Assembly: GCF_022965805.1 (NCBI RefSeq)
Contig: NC_133103.1
Coordinates: forward strand, 47,871,693-47,935,692
DNA length: 64,000 nt
From: Primulina eburnea
Taxonomy: Eukaryota > Streptophyta > Magnoliopsida > Lamiales > Gesneriaceae
Reading direction: 5' to 3'
The notes beneath the pieces are model-generated. The model had not been told where the DNA came from. It saw only the letters and a program-made list of their open reading frames with translations, and searched no databases. This document shows positions 23,649 to 35,806 of the stretch, one piece after another. Each line of letters begins with the position of its first letter. The stretch's first letter is position 1. The position numbers and the translations under genes are program-made.

Positions 23649-23864
23649 TAGTAAAATTATTATTCTATAGATAAATAAATAAATAAATAAATACATATTA
23701 TCTATATTCTATATGAGCTCATTTTCTCTAAAACACACATTCTCCATAATATCATTATGTTTAAAATAAGGCCAAACATAATAAATAAAATTTAAAAATT
23801 AATTTAAATAAAAATATTATTTTAAATTTTGTATATTCTAACATGATCGATCAGGGAGATCATC
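23649..23864. other. Short AT-rich gap with (AAAT)n tract
   Basis: Between the foldback element and the gypsy element. An (AAAT)n microsatellite lies at about 23671-23692. No gene. Confidence 0.6.
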
Positions 23865-25531
23865 GTTAATGTGGGGACCCGGACGCTGATCATTTTCTTA
23901 ATCATCGTTGGGATTTAATTATCAGTTCTGATAAACAGGGTCTAAAAATTTTTCTTTTAAAATATAAGTGCGGAAGGTAATGGCATCTAAATAATATACA
24001 TATCTGTATAAAAGTACAATAATGTACAACAGTCTTTCAATTAATCTAAGGTTCAACTACTAAAGTTCTAGTAATAAACCCTATCTATATCCAAGTCCGG
24101 AATCACCACGCTAAACTCATCTTCTCTCATCATCTTCTTGACCCCGATCCAGCCCCACCTGTTGTCATGCACACATACAAAACAAGACAACAGCCGGATA
24201 ACTCCGGTGAGAATAAATCCCAGTATAAAACATGATAAGCTTGTATAGAAACAATCTAAATCTTAAAACATGCTATCATGATCATATTCAGAACTAATAG
24301 ATTTCATCATCTATGAAATCAAATCAAATAAGCATGCAACTCGAATCTGATAAACATGCAGCTCAAATCCAATCATAAATACATGCTGTCATAACTGAAA
24401 GCAATAAACATGGGTTTCATAGTCTATGAAACCACCTCTATAAACACATGCAATTCTAGTCAAATCATGTCTAGACTCAACTCAACTATAACTCTAGGGA
24501 TCCCGGGGTGAATAAGACGTCATTGTCTGTCACCTACCCTCCCAATCGGGGTGACGTACGTCTTATTCCTAGACTTCGGTCATATCTGTATCGAATAATC
24601 TACAATAGGAGGGTGTCTGCTCCTATGTAACGATACACCGAACGTCTAGAAGTCTGACTATCTGTCAAACTTTCCTATCTCAAATGCAATGTATAACAAT
24701 CTGTAAACAAAGCATAAATATCTTAAAATGCAATGTATAACAATCTGTAAACAAAGCATAATATAAACAATAAAGCTAGTATGTGATTTTTGCTGGGAAA
24801 CTCAAATAGGATCTTATTTGAGTTGTGTTTTCCCGAATATCACATGAATTATACCTTTGTCGTCCCGGTCTGACGAAGACGATGACCTGTATTCAAATCT
24901 GTCCATCTAGAATCTGAAATGACAATATCGAATACATAGTATCAATGAATAACTCAATTCACAATCTGTTCTGATCAATACTCAATTCAGTATAAAATCT
25001 GATCAATGTCTGAACAAGATACAATCTGAGTCATATCAATAATATCACAATCTAATCGAAATCATATCTGAATCTGATCAATCTAAATCAACTGATGTTT
25101 CGACGGCATAACAATACAATCTGAATAACCCCGTCAATCTGAACATCACATATATAATTCTAGAACCCATAATCTGTGTCAATACAATTCGTAATCTGAA
25201 TACTAACACAATTCTGATATAGAATTTCAGTGAATATCTTTCAAAAATCATAACAATTACAGAAATGGTCTGTTCTTTAATCTGACTTCAATTCTATAAT
25301 ATCTACGGTAGCAGAAACATCATATCTGATTCATATTCAGTTCTGACCATATCATAATTTCAAATCTTGTCTAACCGCAATAAAACTTACGTCCAGTTGT
25401 AGCCTACGTCGATAGGAACTCGGTACTGAAGTCAGATTTAAAATCTAACGGACGGATTGAAATATAAAGGCGTAAGGATTTAGAGCTTTCCTTCCTCGGT
25501 TCTTTTATTTCTTCCTTCTGAAGAATTCAAG

Positions 25532-25631
<100 letters not shown>

Positions 25632-25676
25632 GCTGCATGTTGAAGAAACGTGTCACTTTCTTCAAACTTTTCAAGC

Positions 25677-25783
25677 GGCGCTCGGGCGGTTAAACATTAC
25701 CGCCCGGGCGCCGAACTTTCTGCCCGATACTTTCAAAATGCACCCTTGGCGCTCGGGCGGTCAAAAATTACCGCCCGGGCGCC
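25677..25783. repeat. Pair of GC-rich hairpins in gypsy 3' LTR
   Basis: GGCGCTCGGGCGGT and ACCGCCCGGGCGCC face each other across 8 bp at 25677-25712, and again at 25748-25783. They could form stems of 14 bp in an otherwise AT-rich LTR. The same pair is at 38849-38955 in the other LTR, where the first stem is perfectly complementary (..CCCGAGCGCC). Confidence 0.85.
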
Positions 25784-25930
25784 ACTACCTCTGTCCAAAA
25801 CTCGTGTAATTAGTATGCTTTGCCCAATTTTGGTCTCGCAATGGCCCGGCTACATCATTCAATTTCATATAATCTCAATCATATTAATTAATCAACGTCT
25901 GATTACAGGAATTAATTCTCTGGCATTACA

Positions 25931-25943
25931 TTTCTCCCCCTCT
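25931..25943 (-). promoter_or_regulatory. Gypsy polypurine tract
   Basis: On the minus strand AAGAGGGGGAGAAA directly precedes the 3' LTR. It would prime plus-strand DNA synthesis. Confidence 0.85.
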
Positions 25944-27686
25944 TAGATCTAAGTTCGTTCTCGAACTCGCAAACAATCATTCCAGATATATTGGAAGAAA
26001 TGCATAACAGAGTTTAAACCAAAACTCCAATATCTGATTCCTATCTGGAATAAGAATTCATTAAGTATCATATCATAATACTTCTCCAATCCTTCTGACG
26101 GAATTAATCTCGCATTACTGGCTATACGACGTCCGTATAATCCAATCTACCGCTCATCACATATCCATATCATCAGCTGTTATTAAATCAGTTTATCCCA
26201 ATCAAGGACATATACAATCTTCAGTTTCATATACCAATCGTCATCATCCGACGTTGGTTTCTTAAATCTGTCCATTCTGAACTGTCTTAATAGCTATTGT
26301 CATACAGTAATTCAAACAGTGACAATAGTCATAATAATTAGTGCTAACATCCAGCACTAAAGCTGTACCAAAGTCTTCTACTATCTGACTAATACATTCT
26401 GACTGCCTGTCAATCTGTGAAACAATCTAAGAGAGAGTTCATGATATACTCTATCACGAATACAACTCGAACAAGATCGCAATCTGACATAATCTACTGT
26501 GGCATTCTGATCTTTTTGACCACTTTTCTGACAACGATCTGTGTCATTTGGTCATGTTTGTACGTTATCTGGTACAAACTGATAGATGTAGATTGAACAA
26601 TCTATCAATCATAATCATATCATATCACAATCTGTAGAAAAATGGCAGTAATTTCCATACGAAAGCCATAGAAATGCACTCCCATTTCTATTCAGAAACA
26701 TACACATCTGTAATAATCTTCTGATTTCTATCCTTCTATCTTTTCTGTTAGCAATTCAGACATATCAGTACAATTTCTGCCAACATTTTAATACAATTCT
26801 GTTATAACTGATCTCATCTGTCTATATCACAACTATCTGTTCGAATATCATACGTCTACAATCATCAGACTGAACACTGAATTCATTACTGTAAGTTTCT
26901 GACACTATCTGTCCTTTCTGATTCGAACTATTTGCTATAAACAAATCAGTTAATAATATAAATAAAAGAAAATATACCTACCTGGTATTCGGCTCTGACT
27001 ATCGATATCAATTCTGTTATTCAATTCTGAAACATTCTGACATCATAAGATAATCAATCTCATACAAAATACAAAATTACATATTTGTTACTCTGTTCTG
27101 ATTATTACAATCAAGTTCTGAACATTCTGCTCCCATTTCTGAATTACTGTAACTCTTGAATTCAACTCTGATTCGGTTGAAACTGTTTATACTCCTTCTA
27201 GTTCACACTAATCTGTAGCATATACGGATTCAAAACAACAGTAATATCAAATCAGAAACGAAATAGCAATATCCTATACAGATCTAGTGAGTTCAGTGAA
27301 CTCATAAAACAAGGATTTCTGGTAAATATCTTCATGTCATTCTGATCAGCTGTTATATCTCATCTGCAAACAAAATATGCTCCCAAAACAATATAAGATA
27401 TCTCAAATACTGATTTAGAACAATAATAATACTCAGTAGATATAAAGCAACAGTCGAATAAAATAATCTGCCAAATCTGACAAAATACATTTCTGACAAT
27501 TCTGACATTTCTAAAATTTTTGATGTCGGTTTCTTATCAATCCCTGATTGCAATCTCAACTGTAACGAAATCAATCTGTATACTAATCTTCAGATATCGC
27601 ATACTTTGAATAAAATCTGTTTCAAGCAAGATTCTTATCCGAATAATTTCTGTATACAATCATCACAGTTCTCAGAGTATTCAATA
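25944..27686 (-). pseudogene. Gypsy internal region, highly decayed, no domain recognised
   Basis: This part should encode the reverse transcriptase, RNase H and integrase of the element, read on the minus strand. Instead it is AT-rich, rich in TCTGAT/ATCTGT words, and full of stops in all frames. The longest frames are about 70 codons and resemble nothing. Together with 34974-35800 there is also too little room for a normal pol. Confidence 0.6.
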
Positions 27687-27848
27687 TAATCTGTTACGCC
27701 TTAAACGCATACAAATCTCGAGGATGAGATTAATGTTTTTAATGCTGTAACATATCCCAAAGTTTTTGTTTTGATGATACCAAAACTTGGCTTAAAAATG
27801 TACTAATGTTTTATATTGAGGCATGCAGGAAATTAAGAACAGTTTACG

Positions 27849-28325
27849 TTCGGAAGATCCGAAATGTTGTTCGGACGGTCCGAAATTGTGCAATTCGGAA
27901 GCAAAATAGAAGCTGTTCGGAAGCTGCGATGAGCCAGTTCGGACGTTCCGAAGACGTGATCGGACGTTCCGAACTCAAGCAATCAAATCACTTCAATGCG
28001 GAGACAAATTGATATGACTGATTGATCGAGTAAGATTTCGGACGCTACGAAGACATGATCGGACGTTACGAAGTGTTGAAGATTTCAAATCTCAGGAAAC
28101 GCGGGAAAGTTCGGACGGTACGAACTTGAGTTCGGACCTTCCGAAGTTGTTCATCACTGTCTGAAAGAACTGTTCGGAAGCAACGAAGTATGATCGGTCC
28201 CTCCGAAGCATATGTTCGGACCCTACGAAGTCATGAACGGACGATCCGAAGTCATCCCAGATTTACGCAAATTGATTTCAATCAGATCGGACGTTCCGAA
28301 GCATAAACAGAAGATCCGAACCTTG
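27849..28325. repeat. Array of TTCGGANNNTNCGAA palindromes in the copia U3
   Basis: At least a dozen imperfect copies of a 15-bp palindrome lie in ~480 bp, for example TTCGGAAGATCCGAA (27849), TTCGGACGGTCCGAA (27870) and TTCGGACGTTCCGAA (27938), with variants such as TTCGGACGCTACGAA (about 28037) and TTCGGACCTTCCGAA. The array lies immediately upstream of the TATA box, so it belongs to U3 and may bind a dimeric regulator. An identical array is at 33972-34448 in the 3' LTR. Confidence 0.9.
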
Positions 28326-28339
28326 GCGTCCAAGTCTAG

Positions 28340-28347
28340 TATAAATA
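28340..28347 (+). promoter_or_regulatory. TATA box of the copia 5' LTR
   Basis: TATAAATA followed by GGCCTTTGAGG; transcription would start about 30 bp further on. The copy in the 3' LTR is at 34463-34470. Confidence 0.7.
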
Positions 28348-28847
28348 GGCCTTTGAGGATGCATTTTCAATCATTCGATCCCACTCCACTCTCTTGTCTC
28401 TTACAAAGCTTTCTACTATCTCTTGTGTGCGTTGATTAAAAGAGTTGTAATATCAAAAGAGTTGTAGAAAAAGAGTGAAAGTAATACTCTCGAGTGGGTT
28501 GTAAAGTTCGTGGCTATCCTTGGAGCCCTCAAGGCCAAGTAGACGCATCGAGGCGTGGTTGTAAAAGCTAGCTTGGAGCTCCTAAAGCCAAGTCGATATA
28601 GTGATACCTCGATCCTCATCGAGAAGGGGAGACGTAGACGATTCTTCGTCGAACTTCCATAAACATCTCTATCCCTCTTTACTTTACGCATTTACTTTAC
28701 TACGCATTTATTTTACGCACTTACTTTACGCATTCACTTTATTTGTGATTGTCCCTCAAGTCTTCCGCTTGCAATTTTTGCAAACTCGTTTTAAAAACGC
28801 TAAAGGGCCTAAAAGAACCTATTCACCCCCCCTTTAGGTTCTTCAAG

Positions 28848-28859
28848 TGGTATCAGAGC
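28848..28859 (+). promoter_or_regulatory. Copia primer binding site
   Basis: TGGTATCAGAGC, complementary to the 3' end of initiator tRNA-Met, 2 nt after the LTR. Confidence 0.93.
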
Positions 28860-28882
28860 AAGGTTTTTCAAAATCTTTTAAA

Positions 28883-30433
28883 ATGGCCAATCTAGCAAGC
28901 GAGTATGCCCAAGGACAATCCACAAATCGTCCCCCTCTTTTCAATGGTACAAATTACGGATATTGGAAAAATAGAATATCTCTATACATCCAATCCGTCG
29001 ATTACGACCTTTGGAAAATAACGGTGAAAGGTCCCTATATCCCCATGAAAACGGTGGATAATAAGGAAATTCCTAAGGGAATGGATGACTTCACCAAGGA
29101 CGATATGAAACTTATCTCTCAAAATGCTAAAGCTATGAATATTCTTCATTGTTCTCTAGATATGAATGAATACAACCGAATCTCGGCTTGCACCTCCGCC
29201 AAAGAGATTTGGGACAAATTGGAGATTTGCCACGAGGGAACCAATCAAGTCAAAGAAACGAAGATAGACCTTCTCCAACTCAAGTACGAGACCTTTGAGA
29301 TGGAACCCAAGGAGGATATCGACACCATGTTCCGGCGGCTCACCCAAATCATCAATGAGCTTGCCCAACTTGGTGAGAACTACCCAACTAAACAAGTGTG
29401 GAGGAGAGCCCTTCGAGCATTACCGGCGGAATGGGATGCAAAGCGCACGGCTATCATTGAATCCAACAAGGGAGATGCGGCATCCTACGACCTTGATCAA
29501 CTTCATGGGACCCTAAAGACCCATGAACTTGAAGTATCTACCCGGAAGGAGACAAAGAAAGATGACGATAAAGTAAAGGCGAAAGGGATCGCCTTGACCA
29601 GTCAACTTGAAGATAGCGACGATGAAGAAATGGCTCTCCTCACTAGAAAGTTCAAAAGATTCATGCGGAGTTCCAACTTCAACAAGAAAGACAAAAAGTT
29701 TGAGAAGGAAGTGACCTGCTACAACTGTCAACAAAAGGGTCACTATGCAAACGAGTGTCCCTCTAAGAAGAAGGCCGGAAAAGACAAGAAAAAGGCCCTT
29801 CTAGCCACGTGGAGCGACAGCGACAACGAAGAGGAGTCTACCCTATGCTTCATGGCGAAGGAAGATCATCTGACCGACTCGGATGACGACGAGGTACCCT
29901 CTTACGATGAATTACTCTCCGCTTACACTAGTATGTACAATAAGGCTAAGTCACTTAGAAATGAGAATAAGCAACTTAAAACTGAACTAGAAGCTAGGAT
30001 GCATGACAACACTAAGCTCAAGACAAATCTAAGAGACTTAGAGAAAGCCTTCAACAAGTTCAATGTGAGTAGCGGTAAACTAGAAAACCTCTTGAGCATG
30101 CAAAGGTGTAACTTCGACAAAGGAGGTCTAGGATATGAAAAGAAATCAGTCAACTTCGCTAGTCTTATCGCAAAGGCAAAACCAAGAACACCACCAACAT
30201 GCACTTACTGTTGTAAGATAGGCCACATAAGACCTAAATGCAAGAAACTTAGACACCAACACAACAAAAATAGTTATTGGAAATGGATCCCCAAATCCCC
30301 AACTACTACTAACCCCAAAGGACCCAAAGAAACGGGTACCAACTATCAAACTGTATCTCAACCTTGTAGGGACAAAGGGGAGACAAGTCATCGAGCACTT
30401 GGTATCTTGACAGTGGATGCTCTCGACACATGA
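28883..30433 (+). CDS. gag: Copia Gag polyprotein
   Basis: The frame starts at ATG 28883 ([20 protein letters not shown]); upstream codons in the frame belong to the primer-site leader and have no ATG. The N-terminal half is a UBN2-type gag domain ([53 protein letters not shown]). Then come a lysine/acid-rich linker, a CCHC zinc knuckle [14 protein letters not shown], a predicted coiled coil (about [20 protein letters not shown]), and a second knuckle-like [14 protein letters not shown]. Gag forms the cytoplasmic particle and packages the RNA. The frame ends at TGA 30431-30433 in a region where the pol frame is already open; the last dozen or so residues do not look like family protein, so the break lies before them. 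Confidence 0.92.
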   Translation: MANLASEYAQGQSTNRPPLFNGTNYGYWKNRISLYIQSVDYDLWKITVKGPYIPMKTVDNKEIPKGMDDFTKDDMKLISQNAKAMNILHCSLDMNEYNRISACTSAKEIWDKLEICHEGTNQVKETKIDLLQLKYETFEMEPKEDIDTMFRRLTQIINELAQLGENYPTKQVWRRALRALPAEWDAKRTAIIESNKGDAASYDLDQLHGTLKTHELEVSTRKETKKDDDKVKAKGIALTSQLEDSDDEEMALLTRKFKRFMRSSNFNKKDKKFEKEVTCYNCQQKGHYANECPSKKKAGKDKKKALLATWSDSDNEEESTLCFMAKEDHLTDSDDDEVPSYDELLSAYTSMYNKAKSLRNENKQLKTELEARMHDNTKLKTNLRDLEKAFNKFNVSSGKLENLLSMQRCNFDKGGLGYEKKSVNFASLIAKAKPRTPPTCTYCCKIGHIRPKCKKLRHQHNKNSYWKWIPKSPTTTNPKGPKETGTNYQTVSQPCRDKGETSHRALGILTVDALDT

Positions 30434-33420
30434 CGGGAGAAAAGAAGCTGCTACAATCCATTCGACCAAAAGAAAAAGGATCGGTGACCTTCGGAGACAA
30501 CAGCAAAGGGATCATAGAAGGCATCGGCTCAATAGGTATATCTAACTCTACTATTATTGATGATGTACTTCTTGTGAAAGGGCTTAAACATAACCTCCTA
30601 AGCATTAGTCAATTGTGCGATAGGGGTTATGAAGTCAAATTCACACCACACGATTGCACTGTATCACTCACAACTGACAAAACCATTAGTTTCAAAGGTT
30701 ATAGAAGTGAAAATGTTTACAAGGTCGATTTAAAGATTTCATCTTTTTCAAAAATAAAAAGCCTTGTAACATTAAATGTTGATGACAACATTCTTTGGCA
30801 TAGACGACTTGGTCATGTTGGGATGAGCACCATAGAAAAACTTTTAAAACTTGACCTAGTTTCCGGAATGCCAAAGCTGAATTTAAAATTAGATTCTTTT
30901 TGTGATGCTTGTCAACTTGGTAAACACACAAAGGAATCTTTTAAAAATAAAAATTTTGTATCCATTTCTATGCCCCTTGAATTACTTCACCTAGATTTAT
31001 GTGGTCCCTCGAGGACAACTAGTCTAGGAGGAAAATCTTATGCTTTTGTCATTGTAGATGATTTTTCACGTTTTACTTGGACATTGTTTTTAGCCCACAA
31101 AAATGATGCCTTTGATCATTTCAAAATTTTTGTCAAAAAGGTTGAAAATGAGAAAAATCTTTTGATCAAACAAATCCGTAGTGACCACGGAACGGAATTT
31201 CAAAATGAAAATTTTTCAATTTTTTGTCAAAGCAAAGGCATTGGTCACAACTTTTCTTGTCCTAGAACTCCTCAACAAAACGGTGTCGTTGAGAGGAAGA
31301 ATAGGACCCTAGTAGAGATTGCAAGGACCATGCTATGTGAGCATTCTCTACCAAAATATTTTTGGGCTGAAGCAATGAGTTCTGCTTGTTACATCATCAA
31401 TCGCGTATCAATAAGGCCAATTCTCAAGAAAACTCCATACGAACTATGGAGAGGGAGAAAGCCTAACATTTCTTACTTCCGCGCTTTTGGATCAAAATGC
31501 TTCATCCACAACAATGGTAAGGACAACCTGGGTAAGTTCGATGCTAAATCGGACAAAGGTATCTTTCTTGGTTACTCTACTTCTAGCAAAGCATATAGAG
31601 TCTTTAATAAACGTACTTTACTAGTTGAAGAATCTATTCATGTCATATTTGATGAAACTAACCCTTGCTTGCCTAGAACTGTTGTTTCTGATGATGATGA
31701 TATAGATATCCTTGGCGAAAAGTTGGAGTCCACAAGCCTAGATGATGTTCCTAAAGATCAAGAGGACGCACCTCTTCCGAAGGAGTGGACTACACACAAG
31801 GATCATCCCATGGACCTCATCATTGGTAGCCCATCGAAGGGAGTATCTACTCGCTCTTCTAATATGTGCAATTATCTTGCTTTTCTTTCTCACATAGAGC
31901 CTAAGAACATAGAAGAAGCTTTACTTGATGATTCTTGGATTATTGCTATGCAAGATGAACTAAATGAATTTAGAAGGAATAAAGTTTGGAATCTTGTACC
32001 TAGACCCACTGATAGACCTGTCATAGGAACTAAATGGGTATTTAGGAACAAGTTAGATGAGCATGGTACAATCACTAGAAATAAAGCTAGGCTAGTAGCT
32101 AAAGGATATAGTCAAGAAGAGGGAATTGATTATGATGAGACTTATGCCCCTGTTGCTAGACTAGAATCCATTCGCATGCTACTTGCTTTTGCTTGCTCTA
32201 GAGACTTTAAATTGTTTCAAATGGATGTTAAAAGTGCTTTTCTTAATGGTGATTTGAAAGAAGAAGTGTATGTTGAGCAACCTATTGGTTTTGAAGATGT
32301 GCACTTATCTGATTATGTGTATAAACTTGATAAGGCTTTGTATGGTTTGAAACAAGCTCCTAGAGCTTGGTATGAGAAATTATCTACCTTTTTGCTGTCT
32401 AATGGTTTTTGTAGAGGTAAAGTTGATATTACCTTATTTACCTTGACTAAAAATAATGATTTGCTGATAGTACAAATATATGTAGATGATATTATTTTTG
32501 GTGCTACTAATGAACACTTGTGTAGAGATTTTTCTAAGCTTATGCAGGATCACTTTGAGATGAGCATGATGGGCGAGCTCAACTACTTCCTTGGTCTCCA
32601 AATCAAGCAATGCAAGGATGGTTTCTTTGTCAACCAAGGAAAGTACATCAAGGAGATGCTAAAAAAGTTTGGGATGGAGTCTTCCAAAGCCTCATCCACA
32701 CCTATGAGCACGACAGTCAGACTCGACAAAGATGAGGGAGGTAAACCTGTTGACCAAAAGTTATTTCGTAGCATGATTGGCTCCCTACTCTATGCGACTG
32801 CTAGTAGACCTGACATTATGTTTAGTGTTTGCTTGTGTGCACGATTTCAATCATGTCCAAAGGAATCACACTTATTCGCCTTAAAACGCATTTTCAAATA
32901 TCTTTCAAATACTCCAAATCTCGGATTATGGTATTCTAAGAACTCATTTTTCGATTTAAAAGCTTACTGTGATGCCGACTTTGGAGGATATAAGGTGGAT
33001 AGAAAGAGCACTAGTGGAACTTGTTTCTTTTTGGGAAATTGCTTGGTGTCATGGTTTTCTAAAAAGCAAAACTGTGTTGCACTTTCAACGACCGAGGCCG
33101 AGTATATGGCTGCCGGTAGTTGTTGTGCACAAATTCTTTGGATGAAGTATCAATTACTCGACTATGGTGTTACTTTTTCAAAAATTCCAATCTTTTGTGA
33201 TAATACAAGCACCATATGTCTAACAAAGAATCCAGTTCAACATTCTCGTACTAAACATATTGACATTCGACATCATTTCATTCGTGATCACATTGAGCAA
33301 AATGATGTTGAACTTCACTATGTTGACACCAAGAATCAAATTGCTGATATTTTTACAAAACCACTAGATGAATCTACTTTTATTCGTTTGCGTGGTGAAC
33401 TTGGCATGATTGAGTTGTAA
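30370..33420 (+). CDS. pol: Copia Pol: protease (active-site part), integrase, reverse transcriptase, RNase H
   Basis: This frame is -1 relative to gag and open from 30370, after a TAG at 30367-30369. The first ATG, 30430, lies inside the protease active-site region: the DSG triad motif ([13 protein letters not shown]) is just upstream, so that ATG is not a natural start. In order follow GAG-pre-integrase ([18 protein letters not shown]), the integrase core ([29 protein letters not shown]: the DDE residues), reverse transcriptase ([34 protein letters not shown] with the catalytic YVDD) and RNase H ([42 protein letters not shown]). Length and motifs look intact. It would be made as a Gag-Pol fusion, which the frame change prevents unless ribosomes shift. 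Confidence 0.93.
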   Translation, partial: GQRGDKSSSTWYLDSGCSRHMTGEKKLLQSIRPKEKGSVTFGDNSKGIIEGIGSIGISNSTIIDDVLLVKGLKHNLLSISQLCDRGYEVKFTPHDCTVSLTTDKTISFKGYRSENVYKVDLKISSFSKIKSLVTLNVDDNILWHRRLGHVGMSTIEKLLKLDLVSGMPKLNLKLDSFCDACQLGKHTKESFKNKNFVSISMPLELLHLDLCGPSRTTSLGGKSYAFVIVDDFSRFTWTLFLAHKNDAFDHFKIFVKKVENEKNLLIKQIRSDHGTEFQNENFSIFCQSKGIGHNFSCPRTPQQNGVVERKNRTLVEIARTMLCEHSLPKYFWAEAMSSACYIINRVSIRPILKKTPYELWRGRKPNISYFRAFGSKCFIHNNGKDNLGKFDAKSDKGIFLGYSTSSKAYRVFNKRTLLVEESIHVIFDETNPCLPRTVVSDDDDIDILGEKLESTSLDDVPKDQEDAPLPKEWTTHKDHPMDLIIGSPSKGVSTRSSNMCNYLAFLSHIEPKNIEEALLDDSWIIAMQDELNEFRRNKVWNLVPRPTDRPVIGTKWVFRNKLDEHGTITRNKARLVAKGYSQEEGIDYDETYAPVARLESIRMLLAFACSRDFKLFQMDVKSAFLNGDLKEEVYVEQPIGFEDVHLSDYVYKLDKALYGLKQAPRAWYEKLSTFLLSNGFCRGKVDITLFTLTKNNDLLIVQIYVDDIIFGATNEHLCRDFSKLMQDHFEMSMMGELNYFLGLQIKQCKDGFFVNQGKYIKEMLKKFGMESSKASSTPMSTTVRLDKDEGGKPVDQKLFRSMIGSLLYATASRPDIMFSVCLCARFQSCPKESHLFALKRIFKYLSNTPNLGLWYSKNSFFDLKAYCDADFGGYKVDRKSTSGTCFFLGNCLVSWFSKKQNCVALSTTEAEYMAAGSCCAQILWMKYQLLDYGVTFSKIPIFCDNTSTICLTKNPVQHSRTKHIDIRHHFIRDHIEQNDVELHYVDTKNQIADIFTKPLDESTFIRLRGELGMIEL

Positions 33421-33814
33421 ACACTAGTCGAATACTCTCGTACATATTTGTTAAATTGAGGGGGAGTATTATTAATGTGAGCATTATAATGTCGGATAAT
33501 ACAAATTAATTGTATTTATCCATAATTATGGCTCAACATTCATTTATGTGCTAAATATTTTAAATTTTATTAGTGGATATTTTACCTGTTTATTTGTCTC
33601 TCTTTATGCTTATGTCTTTTTGCTTATCACAAAAAGGGGGAGAATTTATTTGGTTAAAATTGCTATTAAATGGTTATTAAATAAATTCGCCTTAATTCAA
33701 CCTCTTAGACTTGTTATTTGATTAAGGGGGAGTTATTTAATAATAATTTAGATTATGTTGATTATTGTTTCTCAATTTTTAACCAAGTTTTGTGATCATC
33801 AAAAAGGGGGAGAT
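33421..33814 (+). other. Copia 3' untranslated region with polypurine tract
   Basis: About 390 bp between the pol stop and the 3' LTR. Several G-rich purine runs occur (GAGGGGGAG near 33458, AAAAAGGGGGAGA near 33633, AAGGGGGAG near 33724). The last, AAAAAGGGGGAGAT at 33801-33814, abuts the LTR and is the polypurine tract. Confidence 0.85.
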
Positions 33815-34968
33815 TGTTACGCCTTAAACGCATACAAATCTCGAGGATGAGATTAATGTTTTTAATGCTGTAACATATCCCAAAGTTTTTGTTTTGATGA
33901 TACCAAAACTTGGCTTAAAAATGTACTAATGTTTTATATTGAGGCATGCAGGAAATTAAGAACAGTTTACGTTCGGAAGATCCGAAATGTTGTTCGGACG
34001 GTCCGAAATTGTGCAATTCGGAAGCAAAATAGAAGCTGTTCGGAAGCTGCGATGAGCCAGTTCGGACGTTCCGAAGACGTGATCGGACGTTCCGAACTCA
34101 AGCAATCAAATCACTTCAATGCGGAGACAAATTGATATGACTGATTGATCGAGTAAGATTTCGGACGCTACGAAGACATGATCGGACGTTACGAAGTGTT
34201 GAAGATTTCAAATCTCAGGAAACGCGGGAAAGTTCGGACGGTACGAACTTGAGTTCGGACCTTCCGAAGTTGTTCATCACTGTCTGAAAGAACTGTTCGG
34301 AAGCAACGAAGTATGATCGGTCCCTCCGAAGCATATGTTCGGACCCTACGAAGTCATGAACGGACGATCCGAAGTCATCCCAGATTTACGCAAATTGATT
34401 TCAATCAGATCGGACGTTCCGAAGCATAAACAGAAGATCCGAACCTTGGCGTCCAAGTCTAGTATAAATAGGCCTTTGAGGATGCATTTTCAATCATTCG
34501 ATCCCACTCCACTCTCTTGTCTCTTACAAAGCTTTCTACTATCTCTTGTGTGCGTTGATTAAAAGAGTTGTAATATCAAAAGAGTTGTAGAAAAAGAGTG
34601 AAAGTAATACTCTCGAGTGGGTTGTAAAGTTCGTGGCTATCCTTGGAGCCCTCAAGGCCAAGTAGACGCATCGAGGCGTGGTTGTAAAAGCTAGCTTGGA
34701 GCTCCTAAAGCCAAGTCGATATAGTGATACCTCGATCCTCATCGAGAAGGGGAGACGTAGACGATTCTTCGTCGAACTTCCATAAACATCTCTATCCCTC
34801 TTTACTTTACGCATTTACTTTACTACGCATTTATTTTACGCACTTACTTTACGCATTCACTTTATTTGTGATTGTCCCTCAAGTCTTCCGCTTGCAATTT
34901 TTGCAAACTCGTTTTAAAAACGCTAAAGGGCCTAAAAGAACCTATTCACCCCCCCTTTAGGTTCTTCA
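33815..34968 (+). repeat. Copia 3' LTR
   Basis: Same length and, as far as compared, the same sequence as 27692-28845, including the palindrome array (33972-34448) and TATA box (34463-34470). It would supply the polyadenylation signal of the element transcript. Confidence 0.95.
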
Positions 34969-34973
34969 TAATC

Positions 34974-35800
34974 TTCAGATATTCGATTCAATCAATCAAT
35001 TGCTGCAATTATATCAAAATCTCATAGATACAATGAGCATAAAATCATCAGAACATCTTTGAAGATACTGACACATGCCCAAGAGAAACACTAAATCAGA
35101 TGTACTCCTGGTCGGTACTCTTCTACTGATCTTTTAAGTCTTTTAGTTCATTCTGTATCATTCTGTACTGAATCTAACATATAATCAATGTCTGATCTCA
35201 ATTCAATTCTGAACTCTATCTTTCTGATATAACAAAATTCTAAAATCTTATCTGGCCTAATGTCTGCCAACTCGTGTATTTCTGGCAAGTCTGCCAATAC
35301 TACGCTCGATTTCAGTAGATCTACTGAATACATAAGGATACTATCTGTTCCTTTCTGTATCAATCGAGTCATAGACTACAGAGAGCAAAGGAATTCGAAA
35401 TCTAGAATCCTTACTGTGGAATCTCTATTCTTCAGCCATATCTGGTCTGAATCTTATACTTTCCTGACGGGAATCTATAATAGTTCTGTACTTGTTCAGC
35501 ACATATATATCAATAATGCGTTCAAATCAGAAACACAAGTACATCATAATCTATCTCTATCTCATTCTCATCTTACTGTAGTGTACAATATATACAGAAA
35601 TCTCTGATATCAATATTTCCTCAACAAGCAAGGACATCAATTCTACAGTACTTACAAACTCAACAGATACAGTATATCTCCATGCAACTCATTCCAGGAT
35701 AATCTTAAGAAATGCATTAGTATATATCAATACATATTCAATAGAATCATAAAGAACAATACCTGTTGTAAATTCTGGATCTGTGTTTTCAAGTGAACTC
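34974..35800 (-). pseudogene. Gypsy pol remnant (protease-to-reverse-transcriptase linker)
   Basis: On the minus strand, 35148-35372 reads TRLIQKGTDSILMYSVDLL and then LPEIHELADIRPDKI and KIEFRIEL. This matches the conserved stretch just before the reverse transcriptase of plant gypsy elements (family pattern: R-L-x-Q-K-G, then E-F-A-D-V-F-P-D-E, then E-F-x-I-E-L). The proline-rich core and the catalytic region that should follow are missing or unrecognisable. It is clear evidence that a pol once existed and has decayed. Confidence 0.65.
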
Positions 35801-35806
35801 TGTTCC

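Larger units (their letters stand above)
27692..28845 (+). repeat. Copia 5' LTR
   Basis: It starts TGTTACGCCTTAAACGC and ends CCTTTAGGTTCTTCA directly before the primer site. It holds an array of TTCGGA..TCCGAA palindromes (27849-28330), a TATA box (28340) and, downstream, the repeated word TTTACGCA(T/C)T. Confidence 0.95.
27692..34968 (+). mobile_element. Young, nearly complete Ty1/copia retrotransposon nested in the gypsy element
   Basis: Two 1154-bp LTRs (27692-28845 and 33815-34968, TGTTACG..TTCA) show no difference in the stretches I compared, and the open frames inside them translate identically. TAATC flanks both ends (27687-27691 and 34969-34973), a perfect 5-bp target duplication. 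Inside, in order, are the primer site, gag with two zinc knuckles, pol (protease, integrase, reverse transcriptase, RNase H) and a polypurine tract. This is the copia order (integrase before reverse transcriptase). The one visible defect is a frame change between gag and pol. Confidence 0.95.

Noticed and set aside
27806..28012. 68-codon open frame, present again identically at 33929-34135
   Set aside because: It lies in the U3 of the copia LTR and consists of the TTCGGA palindrome array. The identity reflects LTR identity, not coding selection.
28841..28847. Start of copia gag at the in-frame codon 28847
   Set aside because: That codon is GTG within the leader and primer site; the first ATG is at 28883.
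30430..33420. ATG 30430 as the start of an independent Pol protein
   Set aside because: The protease active-site motif lies upstream of this ATG in the same frame, so the frame should be read from before it as part of Gag-Pol.
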